Assembly (NCBI RefSeq): GCF_003013475.1
Contig: NZ_PXZO01000052.1
Coordinates: 62,001 to 126,000, forward strand
Source: Brevibacillus porteri
GTDB taxonomy: Bacteria > Bacillota > Bacilli > Brevibacillales > Brevibacillaceae
Length of the DNA: 64,000 bases
Reading direction: 5' to 3'
The notes beneath the pieces are model-generated. The model worked only from the letters and a program-made list of their open reading frames with translations, searched no databases and was not told the origin of the DNA. Positions 18,909 to 28,786 of the stretch are shown piece by piece. Made by a program: the position numbers and the translations under genes. Within the stretch, counting starts at the first letter, position 1, and the number at the start of each line of letters is the position of its first letter.

Positions 18909-21900
18909 CTATACCTCTGTCGGAGGTACGTTCTTATCTTTATTTTGTTTTGCTTCTCGTTTTGCTTCGCGCTTCGCCTGGCGAGCCTCTTTGCGCTCCA
19001 GTCTTCTTGCCTTCGCCCCCTCAAACAGGGAGTACAGAACTGGAACGAGCACCAGTGTCACGATTGTGTGGAAAATCAAGCCGGAGATAACGGCTGTTGC
19101 GAGTGGAGCTTCCAAATCAGAGCCTTCCGCCATTGCAAGACCCATCGGTAGCATCCCGAGAATCGCCGTCAACTTCGTCATGATAACGGGACGAATACGT
19201 TCTTTGGTTCCTTGGATGATCGCCTCTGCGGTTTCCATTCCACGTTTACGCAGCAGGTTGATCCTGTCGATCAAGAGGATCGCATTGGATACGACGATAC
19301 CGACAAGCATGATAATCCCGATCATCGCCATTTCACCGAATGTCCGCTGCGTAAGGACGAATCCAAGCACAACACCGACCAAGGCCATTGGAATCGTCAG
19401 CATGATGATAAACGGTTGGGACATCCGCCCGAACTGGGCAACCATAATGACGTAAATCAGAGCCAGAACCCCCAAGAATACGAAGATCCCCTGGTTTATA
19501 TTCGTGCTTTGCTCTTTTAGCTTACCGGCAATTTCCACCTTATATCCTGCTGGTACAATCACGTTTGGCAATTTCTCATTAATCTCACGGCCTACTGGGC
19601 CTAAATCACTTCCCAGCATCTCGGCAGAAACCGTCACGATACGTTCGCCTTCTTTACGCTCAATCGTGATCGGAGACTTACTGTACTCCATATCCACCAG
19701 GTCTGCCAAAGGCACTGCTGCCCCGTCTTTCGATGTCACCATAATCGTTTTGAGCTGATCCGGGTGCTTCAGCCAGTTATCCGGCATCTTGGCAACGATG
19801 TTTACTTCGATTCCATCTTGTGTGATGGACGTAATTGGTTGGCTGCCAATTAACACGCTCAGTTGTTGCAAAAGGGAACGGTGATCTACATTCAGTCTGG
19901 TAAGCGCTTCTTGTTTTGGCAGCAACGTAACTTTTTCTTTTCCTTCTTTAAAATCGTTGCGAATGTTGGTGAGCCCGTTGATCGTGCCAAGCATCACTTC
20001 CAGATCGGTTGCGATCTTCCGCATGACTTCCATGTCATCCCCGTAAACATCCAGTTGGATCGGGCCGCTTCCCCCTTGTTGTCCGAAAGACATGGAGACA
20101 GAATCGATTCCTGGGGTCGCATTCAGGCGCTTGTTAATATCCTCATTCAAAGCGTCCTTTTCACGTGTTCTCTCCGTCTTCGGAATTAAGGAAATGAACA
20201 ATGTTGCTTCTTCCTTGGAAGTGAAGAAGAATACATCCTTGATTTCCGGGATCTCCCGCATAGATGTTTCCGCGGTGATGGCTGCTTTTTGGGCTGTTTC
20301 CAACGTAGTACCGATTGGCATTTTCATAGTGACAAAGACGATATTTTCATTTGGGTTAATTCCTTGACCCATTTTCATAAAAGGTGTGAGGAAAGCAGAA
20401 CCAACCAGCAATGCTACTGCGAGTAAAATTGTTTTCATTCGATGTCTAATCGCTACATGTAAAATACCGCTGAATACACGAATGATAAAGTGTTCCTTGC
20501 CTTCTCCTTCTAGTGAAACGTGCTTATCCTTCTGCAAGAAGCGATTGGAAAACACGGGAACGAAGAAGAAAGCAGCGATCGTCGATGCAATAATGGCAGC
20601 GGATACCGTAAAGGCGATTGTGGCTAAAACCGGTTTCAGCCAATCTTCAAAATCAGCAAAGACAAGTGGCAAAAAGACGATGATGATCGTGAGCTGCGAG
20701 GTGAACACAGGTGTCAAAACTTCTCTCGTTCCTTTAATAATTGCCTGCTTCAGCTCTTCGCCCTTTTCCCGGTAGTGATAGATACTTTCCAATACGACGA
20801 TGGCGGCATCGACGATCAAGCCGACTGACAAGCTAAGTGACAGCAAGCTGATCATATCGATGTTGTAGCCTGCGAGTTTCATCGCGATGAACGTCATCAA
20901 CGCAGAGAGCGGCAGCGTCGTAGCGATAACGAGTGTGACCCTCCAGTTGCGAAGGAAGACGAACAAGATGATGATCGCAAGCGCCCCACCAATCATGACA
21001 TCCCGGCTGAGGTTGCTCACGGCATGCTCGACAAAGGAAGCTCCTTCGAACATGACTTTGATGTTGTATTTTCCGTTTGCTTCTGTGTTAATTTTGCGAA
21101 CGACTTCTTCTACATTCTTTTGTGTCGTGATCAAGTCATAACCGTCTGCCCGCGTCACGCTGAGTTGAATAAACACAGAACCGTTTGTCAGGGCGACGAA
21201 GTCTTTTACTTTTCCACGCAAATCTTCAATTTGTGCCAGTTGATTCAGAGAAACGGTTCCTCTCGGTGTATCAATTGGCAAAGCCTCTATTTCCTGTGGA
21301 GTCTGATAAGTATTGTCAATCATGACAACCGTATCAAATCCCGTGTTCTCCAGTGTACCAATCCCTTGCTTCCAGTTTGTATCCTGAAGCTGTGAAATGA
21401 TAGCCGCTGGCGTTGTTTGATAGGCATTCAATCGCTGTGGCAAAAAGGAAATGGTAATTTTATTCTCGAAGCTTTTCTCTTCTACGATTACTTCCTTGAC
21501 GCCCTCGACTTCTTCAATGCGATCCTTGATTGAGGTTTTTGCCAAACTCAGCATGGTCTTTGGCTCTGCTCCCACGATGGCAAAATCAATCATTTGATCG
21601 CTACCCATATTGCTCTGGAAGATATCTACAGAGTCAACGGCTTTCGGAAAACCGTTTCGGAGACGGTTAACGGCATTTTGTACATCTTGCTTAACCTGCT
21701 CGCCTTTGCCTTCATTTGCAGAAACATTGATTCTGACAAAACCTGCACTTGTTGAAGAAGAGTATTTTTTAATATCATTAATCGATTTTAGTTCTTGCTC
21801 TACTTTCTTCGTTACTTTTTCTTCCATCTCTTCTGGTGGCAGTGCACCACCGGAAATTCTTACGTTAATATCAGGGAAGTTCGTCTTTGGAACGAGTTCG

Positions 21901-22004
21901 ATATTAAAGCTGAATAAAGACCCCATGCCTGCAATGACGAGCAAAAATGTAAACAAGTAGACGATTAGCTGTCTTTTCAGCAAAAAGAGAATCATCTTGT
22001 TCAT
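18909..22004 (-). CDS. RND superfamily efflux permease (SwrC/AcrB-like)
   Basis: 1031-residue inner-membrane proton-driven pump with the AcrB layout: one TM at the N terminus, a large extracellular porter domain, a bundle of TMs about residues 330-540, a second porter domain, and a final TM bundle about 850-1000. Typical features: ELVPKTNFPDINV after TM1, SLSLSVGLIVDAAIVVLE with the Asp-Ala-Ile relay site in TM4, and the GIVVSNAILLID segment. The cytoplasmic tail is very basic (AKREAKREAKQ). In Bacillus the closest known homologue is SwrC/YerP, linked to surfactin resistance. Four bases after its adaptor gene. Confidence 0.93.
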   Translation of the reverse strand: MNKMILFLLKRQLIVYLFTFLLVIAGMGSLFSFNIELVPKTNFPDINVRISGGALPPEEMEEKVTKKVEQELKSINDIKKYSSSTSAGFVRINVSANEGKGEQVKQDVQNAVNRLRNGFPKAVDSVDIFQSNMGSDQMIDFAIVGAEPKTMLSLAKTSIKDRIEEVEGVKEVIVEEKSFENKITISFLPQRLNAYQTTPAAIISQLQDTNWKQGIGTLENTGFDTVVMIDNTYQTPQEIEALPIDTPRGTVSLNQLAQIEDLRGKVKDFVALTNGSVFIQLSVTRADGYDLITTQKNVEEVVRKINTEANGKYNIKVMFEGASFVEHAVSNLSRDVMIGGALAIIILFVFLRNWRVTLVIATTLPLSALMTFIAMKLAGYNIDMISLLSLSLSVGLIVDAAIVVLESIYHYREKGEELKQAIIKGTREVLTPVFTSQLTIIIVFLPLVFADFEDWLKPVLATIAFTVSAAIIASTIAAFFFVPVFSNRFLQKDKHVSLEGEGKEHFIIRVFSGILHVAIRHRMKTILLAVALLVGSAFLTPFMKMGQGINPNENIVFVTMKMPIGTTLETAQKAAITAETSMREIPEIKDVFFFTSKEEATLFISLIPKTERTREKDALNEDINKRLNATPGIDSVSMSFGQQGGSGPIQLDVYGDDMEVMRKIATDLEVMLGTINGLTNIRNDFKEGKEKVTLLPKQEALTRLNVDHRSLLQQLSVLIGSQPITSITQDGIEVNIVAKMPDNWLKHPDQLKTIMVTSKDGAAVPLADLVDMEYSKSPITIERKEGERIVTVSAEMLGSDLGPVGREINEKLPNVIVPAGYKVEIAGKLKEQSTNINQGIFVFLGVLALIYVIMVAQFGRMSQPFIIMLTIPMALVGVVLGFVLTQRTFGEMAMIGIIMLVGIVVSNAILLIDRINLLRKRGMETAEAIIQGTKERIRPVIMTKLTAILGMLPMGLAMAEGSDLEAPLATAVISGLIFHTIVTLVLVPVLYSLFEGAKARRLERKEARQAKREAKREAKQNKDKNVPPTEV

Positions 22005-22008
22005 GCAA

Positions 22009-23232
22009 CTATTCTCCCTTCGCCTCTACTTTTTGCCCTTCGACGTAGAATGTAATTCCACTGCGCAAGAGCTGGTCGCCTTCTTTCACTCCAGATACGA
22101 TTTCGATGGAGTCTCCGACCAATTGACCGGTCTTCACTGGTTTTTTTACTGTCAGTCCATTCTCTACTGCCATCACGTAATGGTCGGTTTGACTCACGCC
22201 GACACTTTCCAGCGGCACGAGGAAGCCATTCACTTGGCGCGGCACCTCAATTGTTGCGGCCATTCCTCCACGCCAGTAACCATCTGCATTCGGAATCGTG
22301 ATCTCGACGCGGTACTTCCCTGTATCCTTGTTCACAACTGGAGAGATAAATGCAATGGTTCCTTCACTTTTCTTACCATCGTCCGCCAAAGCCTGCACCT
22401 TTGTTTTCTCACGGAATTGGCCGATCAATTCATTGGAGACATCCAGGGTTACTTTAACTTCAGACAAGTCGACAATACGAATAATTTCTTGACTTGGAGA
22501 AGCCTGCTCTCCGATTTGCAGCTTTACATCCACGACTGTTCCTGCGAATGGCGCCTGAATTTTCGCATCATCCAAGCTCTTCTTCGCACGGTCTACACCG
22601 CCGGCAGCGGCTTTAATCGATGCATTGGCGACCATGACATCTTCTGGTTCCGCTCCTTTTTGCAGCTCATTCAGAGACAGCTGAGCGTCACGCAGGGTAA
22701 TCTCTGCTTGCGTAACAGCCCGTTTACTTGCATTTATTTCGTTTTGCGAAATGGCTCCGCCAGCAAACAGCTTCTCACTTGTTGCGAGGTCCTGCTTTGC
22801 TTTATCCAAACTGTCTTGCGCACTTTTTACCTGCAAACGCTTCTGCTCAAGTGCTTCTGCTGTCGCGCCCTTTAACGTCTTGATTTTCCGCGCTGCTGCT
22901 TCCTCTACTTGCCCCTGTGCTGCTGCAATTTCTTTTTGGGTGTAACGCGTATCCAATGTGGCCAATAACTGACCTTGCGCGATTTTTGCTCCTTTGGTCG
23001 CGGAGATCGCTGAGATCGTTCCGCCTGTACCAAACGACAGTACCGCTTCCCGCTTAGCTTCCACCATCCCTGTGACCGCGAGCATCACTGGCTTTGTTGC
23101 TTTTTGTACCTTTACAACCTCTACTACCTTCGCCTTTGCCTCTGTCTGCTGCGGTGCCTCTGGTGCTGGTGCTGAACAACCTGCTGCGACCAACATTACC
23201 GAAGCCAGAATAATCGATGCCCGTTTTTTCAC
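22009..23232 (-). CDS. RND efflux membrane-fusion adaptor, lipoprotein
   Basis: 407-residue periplasmic-type adaptor in a Gram-positive. Signal peptide with the lipobox VAAGC, so Cys19 is lipidated. Then a biotinyl-lipoyl-like strand region with KGAKIAQGQLLATLD, a long alpha-helical hairpin (about residues 95-190) with heptad features, and the barrel domain around 225-300. Starts at GTG 23232, preceded by TTGGAGG. Forms an operon with the RND permease directly downstream. No outer-membrane factor is expected or present. Confidence 0.92.
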   Translation of the reverse strand: MKKRASIILASVMLVAAGCSAPAPEAPQQTEAKAKVVEVVKVQKATKPVMLAVTGMVEAKREAVLSFGTGGTISAISATKGAKIAQGQLLATLDTRYTQKEIAAAQGQVEEAAARKIKTLKGATAEALEQKRLQVKSAQDSLDKAKQDLATSEKLFAGGAISQNEINASKRAVTQAEITLRDAQLSLNELQKGAEPEDVMVANASIKAAAGGVDRAKKSLDDAKIQAPFAGTVVDVKLQIGEQASPSQEIIRIVDLSEVKVTLDVSNELIGQFREKTKVQALADDGKKSEGTIAFISPVVNKDTGKYRVEITIPNADGYWRGGMAATIEVPRQVNGFLVPLESVGVSQTDHYVMAVENGLTVKKPVKTGQLVGDSIEIVSGVKEGDQLLRSGITFYVEGQKVEAKGE

Positions 23233-23426
23233 AAGAATTCCTCCAAATTTTCACAATCATTCCTCATGGCGTAATTGTGCCAGTTTTTACCTCTGCTGCA
23301 AAACAGTCAGCGGGTGGAAATTCATATCCGCCCCGAGACGGAGACCAGCACCTCCCAGCGCATAAATAAATACGCAAGAAAACTGGGAAAGTTACCTTTT
23401 ATTGGACGATTTTATAGAAAAATTTA

Positions 23427-23465
23427 CAAAAAAAGCAGCCAAGTCATAGACTTGAACTGCCTTTT
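23427..23465 (-). terminator. Probable terminator downstream of pepF
   Basis: Interrupted stem (GGCAGTTCAAGTC / GACTTGGCTGC) followed on the minus strand by a run of T; close after the stop codon of pepF. Confidence 0.55.
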
Positions 23466-23479
23466 GGATTTGATCCATG

Positions 23480-25288
23480 TTATTGTTCGATCAGTTGTTC
23501 CAGTTCTTCGAGCAATTCCTTGAATACACTTAATGCTTCTGCAATCGGTGTTGGCGACGTCATGTCTACGCCTGCGCCCTTAAGCAGATTGAGCGGATAA
23601 TCTGAGCTACCGCCCTTGAGGAACTGCAAATAACGATCCACGGCTGGCTGGCCTTCCTCCAATATCTGCTTGGAAAGAGACGTCGCGGCAGAGAAGCCAG
23701 TCGCGTACTTATACACATAGAAGCCTCGATAGAAATGAGGAATCCGCGCCCATTCCAAATCTACCTCGCTGTCTACGACCATATCCGGGCCGTGATAGGC
23801 AACATTGAGCTCACGATAAATGGTACTGAGAGATTCCGCTGTCAGCGGCTCTCCCTGCTCTTCTTTTGCGTGCACAATTTTCTCAAACTCAGCAAACATG
23901 GTTTGACGGAATACCGTTCCACGGAACTGCTCCAGGTAATGATTAATCAAGTACATGCGCTGTTTCTTGTCAGTCGTCGTCTCGAGCAAATGATTCATCA
24001 GAAGTGCTTCGTTCAATGTGGAAGCCACTTCTGCTACGAAAATCTTGTAATCGGCATACGTGTAAGGCTGTGCGTGATTGGAATAGTAGCTATGCAAGGC
24101 ATGCCCCATCTCATGCGCCAACGTAAACATGTTGTTGACATTGTCATGGTAGTTCATGAGCACAAATGGATGTGACGTAAAGGCGCCCCATGAATAGGCT
24201 CCGCTTGTCTTCCCTTCGTTTTCATGCACATCAATCCAACCGTTGGAAAAACCTTCTTCCAAAATGCGGCCGTACTCCTCACCCAGAGGATGAAGGGCTT
24301 CTTTAATCGTTGAGACAGCCTGATCATACGGGATTTTCATGTCCGTCTCAGGTACGATTGGCACGTACAAATCGTACATGTGCAATTCATCTACGCCCAA
24401 TAATTTTTTGCGCAAAGCAATGTATCTGTGCATGAGCGGAAGATGCTCATGGATCGTTGCAATCAGGTTATCGTAAACAGGGAGCTCCACATTATCGGCA
24501 AACAAGGCTGCGTACAGGGCAGACGGATATTTTCTCGTCCGTGCGTAGAAAACATCCCCTTTGATGGCAGATGTCAACGAAGCTGCGATTGTATTGCGGA
24601 ACTTGCCATACGTGCTGTACAACGCCTCGAATGCTTCTTTGCGCACGCGTCGATCTTTGCTTTCCATGAACTGCGTATAGCGTCCCTTGGTCAGCTCGAC
24701 TTCTTCGCCATTTTCATCCGTGATCATCGGAAATTTCATGTCAGCGTTGTTGAGCATCCCAAAAATTTTGGAAGGAGAAGACACAAGTTCGCTCATATTT
24801 GCCAGCAATGCTTCTTCCTCGGCAGACAGCGTATGTGGCTTGAAGCGAGTTATCTCTTCCAACAAAATGCGGTAGTGCTCAAGACCTTCTACTTCTTTGA
24901 TCCACGTTTGCAAGTCTTCCGTGGAAATCGCCAAAATCTCTGGCTGTATGTACGAAATGGAACCATATACTTGCGTGCTGAGGCTGGTCGCCCTGTCAGT
25001 CAGCCCTTGATACTTGCTGTTCGCATTGTCTTCGTCTCGACGCATACGTGCATAGACGTACACTTGATCAAGCGTCTTCAATAATTCATCTTGCAGAGTC
25101 AACACGGCCAGCAACTGTTTTCCGGAAGTAGCTAGAGAGCCTTTCATTGCTGCGATTTTTTCTGTGAGCTGTTTTACTTTTTGTACGTCCGCTTCCCAAT
25201 CATTATCAGTGGGATACATGTCCTCAAGACGCCATTTGTATTCAGCGGGGACGTCACTGCGTTTCGGCAGTGTTTTGCTTTTATTCAC
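23480..25288 (-). CDS. pepF: Oligoendopeptidase F (M3 metallopeptidase)
   Basis: Cytoplasmic zinc endopeptidase of the thimet family that degrades short peptides. The catalytic HExxH is present as HEMGHALHS, with the second glutamate ligand expected in the EVASTLNEA segment about 25 residues later. 602 residues from GTG at 25288, which has GGGAG eight bases upstream; the frame could be extended to 25339 but with no such site. Single gene between two terminators. Confidence 0.93.
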   Translation of the reverse strand: MNKSKTLPKRSDVPAEYKWRLEDMYPTDNDWEADVQKVKQLTEKIAAMKGSLATSGKQLLAVLTLQDELLKTLDQVYVYARMRRDEDNANSKYQGLTDRATSLSTQVYGSISYIQPEILAISTEDLQTWIKEVEGLEHYRILLEEITRFKPHTLSAEEEALLANMSELVSSPSKIFGMLNNADMKFPMITDENGEEVELTKGRYTQFMESKDRRVRKEAFEALYSTYGKFRNTIAASLTSAIKGDVFYARTRKYPSALYAALFADNVELPVYDNLIATIHEHLPLMHRYIALRKKLLGVDELHMYDLYVPIVPETDMKIPYDQAVSTIKEALHPLGEEYGRILEEGFSNGWIDVHENEGKTSGAYSWGAFTSHPFVLMNYHDNVNNMFTLAHEMGHALHSYYSNHAQPYTYADYKIFVAEVASTLNEALLMNHLLETTTDKKQRMYLINHYLEQFRGTVFRQTMFAEFEKIVHAKEEQGEPLTAESLSTIYRELNVAYHGPDMVVDSEVDLEWARIPHFYRGFYVYKYATGFSAATSLSKQILEEGQPAVDRYLQFLKGGSSDYPLNLLKGAGVDMTSPTPIAEALSVFKELLEELEQLIEQ

Positions 25289-25404
25289 CGTGATCACTCC
25301 CTCGTTATTCATGTAAGATGAAATGGTCAAATCATCCATATGTGTATCCTATCGCATTATGCCTACAGGTTCAAATCAATCAGGCGCTTTCACGTTTTCC
25401 ACAG

Positions 25405-25443
25405 AAAAAAAGCCGAGCTTTCCCGTGATGGAAAAGTCAGCTT
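25405..25443 (-). terminator. Terminator of the polysaccharide operon
   Basis: Minus-strand hairpin AAGCTGACTTTTCC / GGGAAAGCTCGGCTT with a run of T afterwards; its upper arm overlaps the last codons of the UDP-glucose dehydrogenase gene. Confidence 0.65.
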
Positions 25444-26723
25444 CTCCCTACTCCAATATAGTGAAAGCCTGCTTCCTTTACCTCCTGGTTCGGCCAGGCA
25501 TTTCGTCCGTCTACCAAGAGCGGCTGCACCATGCTTTGATGAACCTGTTTCCAATCTAGTTGGACACACTGTTCCCATTCTGTGACCAATAGAGCGGCGT
25601 GTGCTCCCTCGCATGCTTCTGCCGCGGATTGCGTGTACGTGATCTGTGGAAACTGCTTGCTGACACCAGGTGCTCCAATCGGATCGAACGCCTTCACGGA
25701 AGCGCCTTTTTGCAGAAGTGATTCTATCAATTTGAGCGAAGGCGCTTCGCGGATGTCATCCGTATCCGGTTTAAACGTCAACCCCAAAACGGCAATTTGT
25801 TTGCCTTTCAGATCAGGGAGTTGCAAGCATAACTGCTCCAAAAACCAGCCAGGTTGTGTAGCATTTACCTCTCGCACTTTATCCAAAATGCTTAAGTGAA
25901 TATTGTGCTCTGCTGCGAGCTGCAATAACGCAATCGTATCCTTCGGAAAACAGGAACCGCCATAGCCTACTCCTGCCCGTAAAAATTGCGGACCGATTCG
26001 GCTGTCCAGTCCCATTCCTCGCGCGATCGTCACAATATCCGTCCCGAGCGCGGTACTCAACCGTGCTAGCTCATTCATGAAGGAGATTCGGGTTGCCAAA
26101 AATGCATTCGAAGCGTATTTGATCAGCTCCGCGTTTGCTCTGGTGGTGATTACTCGCGGTGCCTTCACGCCATTGTACAGCTCCTCCATGCGAGCCGCTG
26201 CCTGAGGACTATCTACACCAATGACGATTCGCGAAGGCTCCAATGCGTCCAATAATGCACTCCCTTCCCGTAAAAACTCCGGGTTGGATGCAACAGATAC
26301 ACCTTGACAGCCAGCCAGCATCCCCGCTACTTTTTCGCCAGTTCCGACTGGTACGGTACTCTTGATTACCACGATGCGTTCTTGCGGCGCGAGCGAATGG
26401 ACCTTTTCCATGTCAGAAACAGCTCCAAGTAAATACGTTAAATCGGCTGTGCCGTCTGCTGCTTCAGGTGTCCCCACACAAATGAAAAAAATCTCTGCGT
26501 CCTTCGCCTCTGTCAGATCCGTATAAAAAGCTAGCGCGCCATCATCCAATACTTTTTTCAATGCCTCTTCTAAGCCTGGCTCGTAAATCGGCGAGATCCC
26601 TTGCCGCAATTTTTCTACTTTGGACGCAACGAGGTCAATACCGATCACCTGATGACCGTTTATGGCAAGGGAGACAGCAGTCGTCAAACCTACGTAGCCG
26701 GTCCCAATAACTGCAACTTTCAT
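25437..26723 (-). CDS. UDP-glucose 6-dehydrogenase (YtcA-like)
   Basis: Oxidises UDP-glucose to UDP-glucuronate with two NAD+. Features: Rossmann loop GTGYVGLTTA at residues 7-16, the catalytic cysteine in GYGGSCFPKD, and the C-terminal UDP-binding region. 428 residues, the same length as B. subtilis YtcA. It is the last gene of a seven-gene minus-strand operon of glycan genes and its product probably supplies glucuronate, which a neighbouring epimerase could convert further. ATG at 26723. Confidence 0.92.
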   Translation of the reverse strand: MKVAVIGTGYVGLTTAVSLAINGHQVIGIDLVASKVEKLRQGISPIYEPGLEEALKKVLDDGALAFYTDLTEAKDAEIFFICVGTPEAADGTADLTYLLGAVSDMEKVHSLAPQERIVVIKSTVPVGTGEKVAGMLAGCQGVSVASNPEFLREGSALLDALEPSRIVIGVDSPQAAARMEELYNGVKAPRVITTRANAELIKYASNAFLATRISFMNELARLSTALGTDIVTIARGMGLDSRIGPQFLRAGVGYGGSCFPKDTIALLQLAAEHNIHLSILDKVREVNATQPGWFLEQLCLQLPDLKGKQIAVLGLTFKPDTDDIREAPSLKLIESLLQKGASVKAFDPIGAPGVSKQFPQITYTQSAAEACEGAHAALLVTEWEQCVQLDWKQVHQSMVQPLLVDGRNAWPNQEVKEAGFHYIGVGRS

Positions 26724-26735
26724 TCCTTCACCTCA

Positions 26736-27809
26736 TCATTTTTTCGACACACGTAAATAGAGCTCTTCTAGCCTCATCCGTTGCTTATGGATATCGTGGT
26801 TTTTTTCTACTTTCAGTCGAGCCTCCGTCGTGACCTGTGCCCACTCGTGACTATCTGTTAGTACACGATTTATCATTTTCCCGAGTGCAGTCGGTGATTT
26901 CTCCGGAACCAGATATCCGGTCACTTTGTTTTCGACCAGCTCCGGAATCCCCGCGTGATAGGTGGAAATGACAGGGCGTCCGCTAGCCATCGCTTCCATG
27001 ATGACATTAGGAATCCCCTCTTGGTTGCCATTTCTCGCTGTCTTACATGCGATGATGAACAAATGGCACTTAGCCAGTTCACGCTGGACTTCACGATGTG
27101 GCAGAGCTCCTTTGAGTACGACTTGTGTGCCTAACCTGTTTTTCTTGATCAGTCGTTTGAGCTTCTTTTTTTCTTCTCCATCGCCGACGATGATTAGCTT
27201 CGCCTTGGGATGTTTTTTTTGCACGTGGGTAAACGCCTTGATTAACGTATCCATACCCTTTTTTTCAGTCAGTCTCCCTACGCTTAGCAATCGGTACTCC
27301 CCATTTTCCACAGGCTGTGGCGGCAGCATGGGAAATTTGCGTAAATCAATTCCTGAGCGGATAAGGGTAATTTTGGATGGGGGACAGCCCAGATGAATCA
27401 ATCTCTTTCTCATGTGATTGCTCACGACTGTAAACGCATGGCCCTTTCGAAAGAGACGCGTGAGGGACCTTCTGTACAATGGATTTTCTTTGACGCGCTT
27501 GGTGGCATCAAAACCGTGAAAGGAAGTGATCAGAGGGAGCTTGCTTTTTTGTGCATGAGGAAGTAATTCTAATCCAGCAGGACCAAAACGGGCATGCAGG
27601 CACTTAAATTTTTTTCGTCGCAGCCAAGTGGAGAGGCCGGCCATATGCTTGCGCACATAGACCGGCGAATAAGGAAATTGTTTTCGGTTAAAGGCTCGCT
27701 GTCGGGTTAACACCACGGGTTTGACCACTTGATGTCCAAGCAATTGCTCGTAAATGAACGTTTCACTCTTGGGAAGAAACTTTCTGCGATAAACGAGGAC
27801 CCGATGCAT
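26736..27809 (-). CDS. Family 4-type glycosyltransferase (YtcC-like)
   Basis: 357-residue GT-B glycosyltransferase of the GT4 kind. The C-terminal donor-binding signature is present: LSVGRLTEKKGMDTLI and the EGIPNVIMEAMASGRPVIS stretch with the E-x7-E motif. Positively charged N-terminal half suggests a membrane-surface enzyme. The nucleotide sugar used cannot be told from sequence. ATG at 27809 has AAGGAGG upstream. Next to the UDP-glucose dehydrogenase gene at a spacing of 12 bases, so one transcript. Confidence 0.88.
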   Translation of the reverse strand: MHRVLVYRRKFLPKSETFIYEQLLGHQVVKPVVLTRQRAFNRKQFPYSPVYVRKHMAGLSTWLRRKKFKCLHARFGPAGLELLPHAQKSKLPLITSFHGFDATKRVKENPLYRRSLTRLFRKGHAFTVVSNHMRKRLIHLGCPPSKITLIRSGIDLRKFPMLPPQPVENGEYRLLSVGRLTEKKGMDTLIKAFTHVQKKHPKAKLIIVGDGEEKKKLKRLIKKNRLGTQVVLKGALPHREVQRELAKCHLFIIACKTARNGNQEGIPNVIMEAMASGRPVISTYHAGIPELVENKVTGYLVPEKSPTALGKMINRVLTDSHEWAQVTTEARLKVEKNHDIHKQRMRLEELYLRVSKK

Positions 27810-27835
27810 GCAACTGGCCTCCTTGATGACGGGTA

Positions 27836-28786
27836 TTACCCCTTCGATTGCGAACGAATCTCTGCTAATTGATGGCTAAGGCCCTCTTCTAGCGTCACTT
27901 TTGGCTTGTATCCCAAGCGTTGTTGGGCAAATTGGATATCCGCACAAGTTCGTAAGGAGTCACCCGCAGGCCCATTTTGATACGTAATGCGAGGGGTTAG
28001 ATTCATTAACGTACCCATGATGGATAGCACATCGATGAGCTTGATTTCCCGATCACCACCCACATTAAAAATGTCACCGGGAACAGCATGCTGTGCAGCG
28101 AGCAGATTCGCCTCTACCGCGTCTGTCACATACGTAAAGTCTCGTGATTGCTGGCCATCCCCATAGATGACGACCTGCTCGCCTTTCATCATTTGACGAA
28201 AGAAACGATGAAAAGCCATATCGGGACGTTGTCTGGGACCGTATACCGTAAAGTAGCGCAGCATGGTAACCGGGAGTCCATAAGCTTTTACATAAACGGA
28301 GCAGATTTGCTCCATCGCTTCCTTGGTCACACCATATGGGGAAACTGGGCGAAGAGGCGCATTTTCATTGGTTACTGTCCCTTGCATCGTCCCGTAAACC
28401 GAGGAAGAGGACGAAACCACGATGACAGGTGGCTTCGGTCTTTGCAAGCAAGCCTCCAGCAATTCTTGTGTAGCCAAAATATTATGGCTAACATAATCAG
28501 AAAAAGACTTTCCCCAACTGTTTCTCACGCCCGGCAAGGCAGCGAGATGGAAAACAGCATCGACGTTCTCAAGCCAAATGTCCCAGCGCCCAGTCTGAAG
28601 CGTTGTAGAGTGGAAGGTGAAGGCAGGATGTTTTCCTATTTCGGCCAGATTACGCAGTTTCGCGGCAACATCGTAGTTATCGATAAACCCGTCTATCCCG
28701 ATGACTGTCACGCCATCGTTCAACAAGCGCTGTGTCAAATGAGACCCAATAAAACCTGCACAGCCGGTGACAAGAGCTTTCTTCAT
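27836..28786 (-). CDS. NAD-dependent nucleotide-sugar epimerase (YtcB-like)
   Basis: Extended SDR of 316 residues, the length of B. subtilis YtcB. It has the cofactor loop GCAGFIGSH at residues 8-16, the catalytic Ser/Tyr/Lys with SSSSSVYG and YGVTK, and the nucleotide-sugar specificity segment PRQRPDMAFHRF. Probably a UDP-glucuronate or UDP-glucose 4-epimerase; context with UDP-glucose dehydrogenase favours UDP-glucuronate. Its ATG overlaps the upstream gene by four bases (ATGA). Confidence 0.88.
   Translation of the reverse strand: MKKALVTGCAGFIGSHLTQRLLNDGVTVIGIDGFIDNYDVAAKLRNLAEIGKHPAFTFHSTTLQTGRWDIWLENVDAVFHLAALPGVRNSWGKSFSDYVSHNILATQELLEACLQRPKPPVIVVSSSSSVYGTMQGTVTNENAPLRPVSPYGVTKEAMEQICSVYVKAYGLPVTMLRYFTVYGPRQRPDMAFHRFFRQMMKGEQVVIYGDGQQSRDFTYVTDAVEANLLAAQHAVPGDIFNVGGDREIKLIDVLSIMGTLMNLTPRITYQNGPAGDSLRTCADIQFAQQRLGYKPKVTLEEGLSHQLAEIRSQSKG

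Noticed and set aside
21997-22875. Long plus-strand ORF antisense to the RND adaptor gene
   Set aside because: Shadow of the real gene: no RBS, no family, and it runs across the well-supported adaptor and permease junction.
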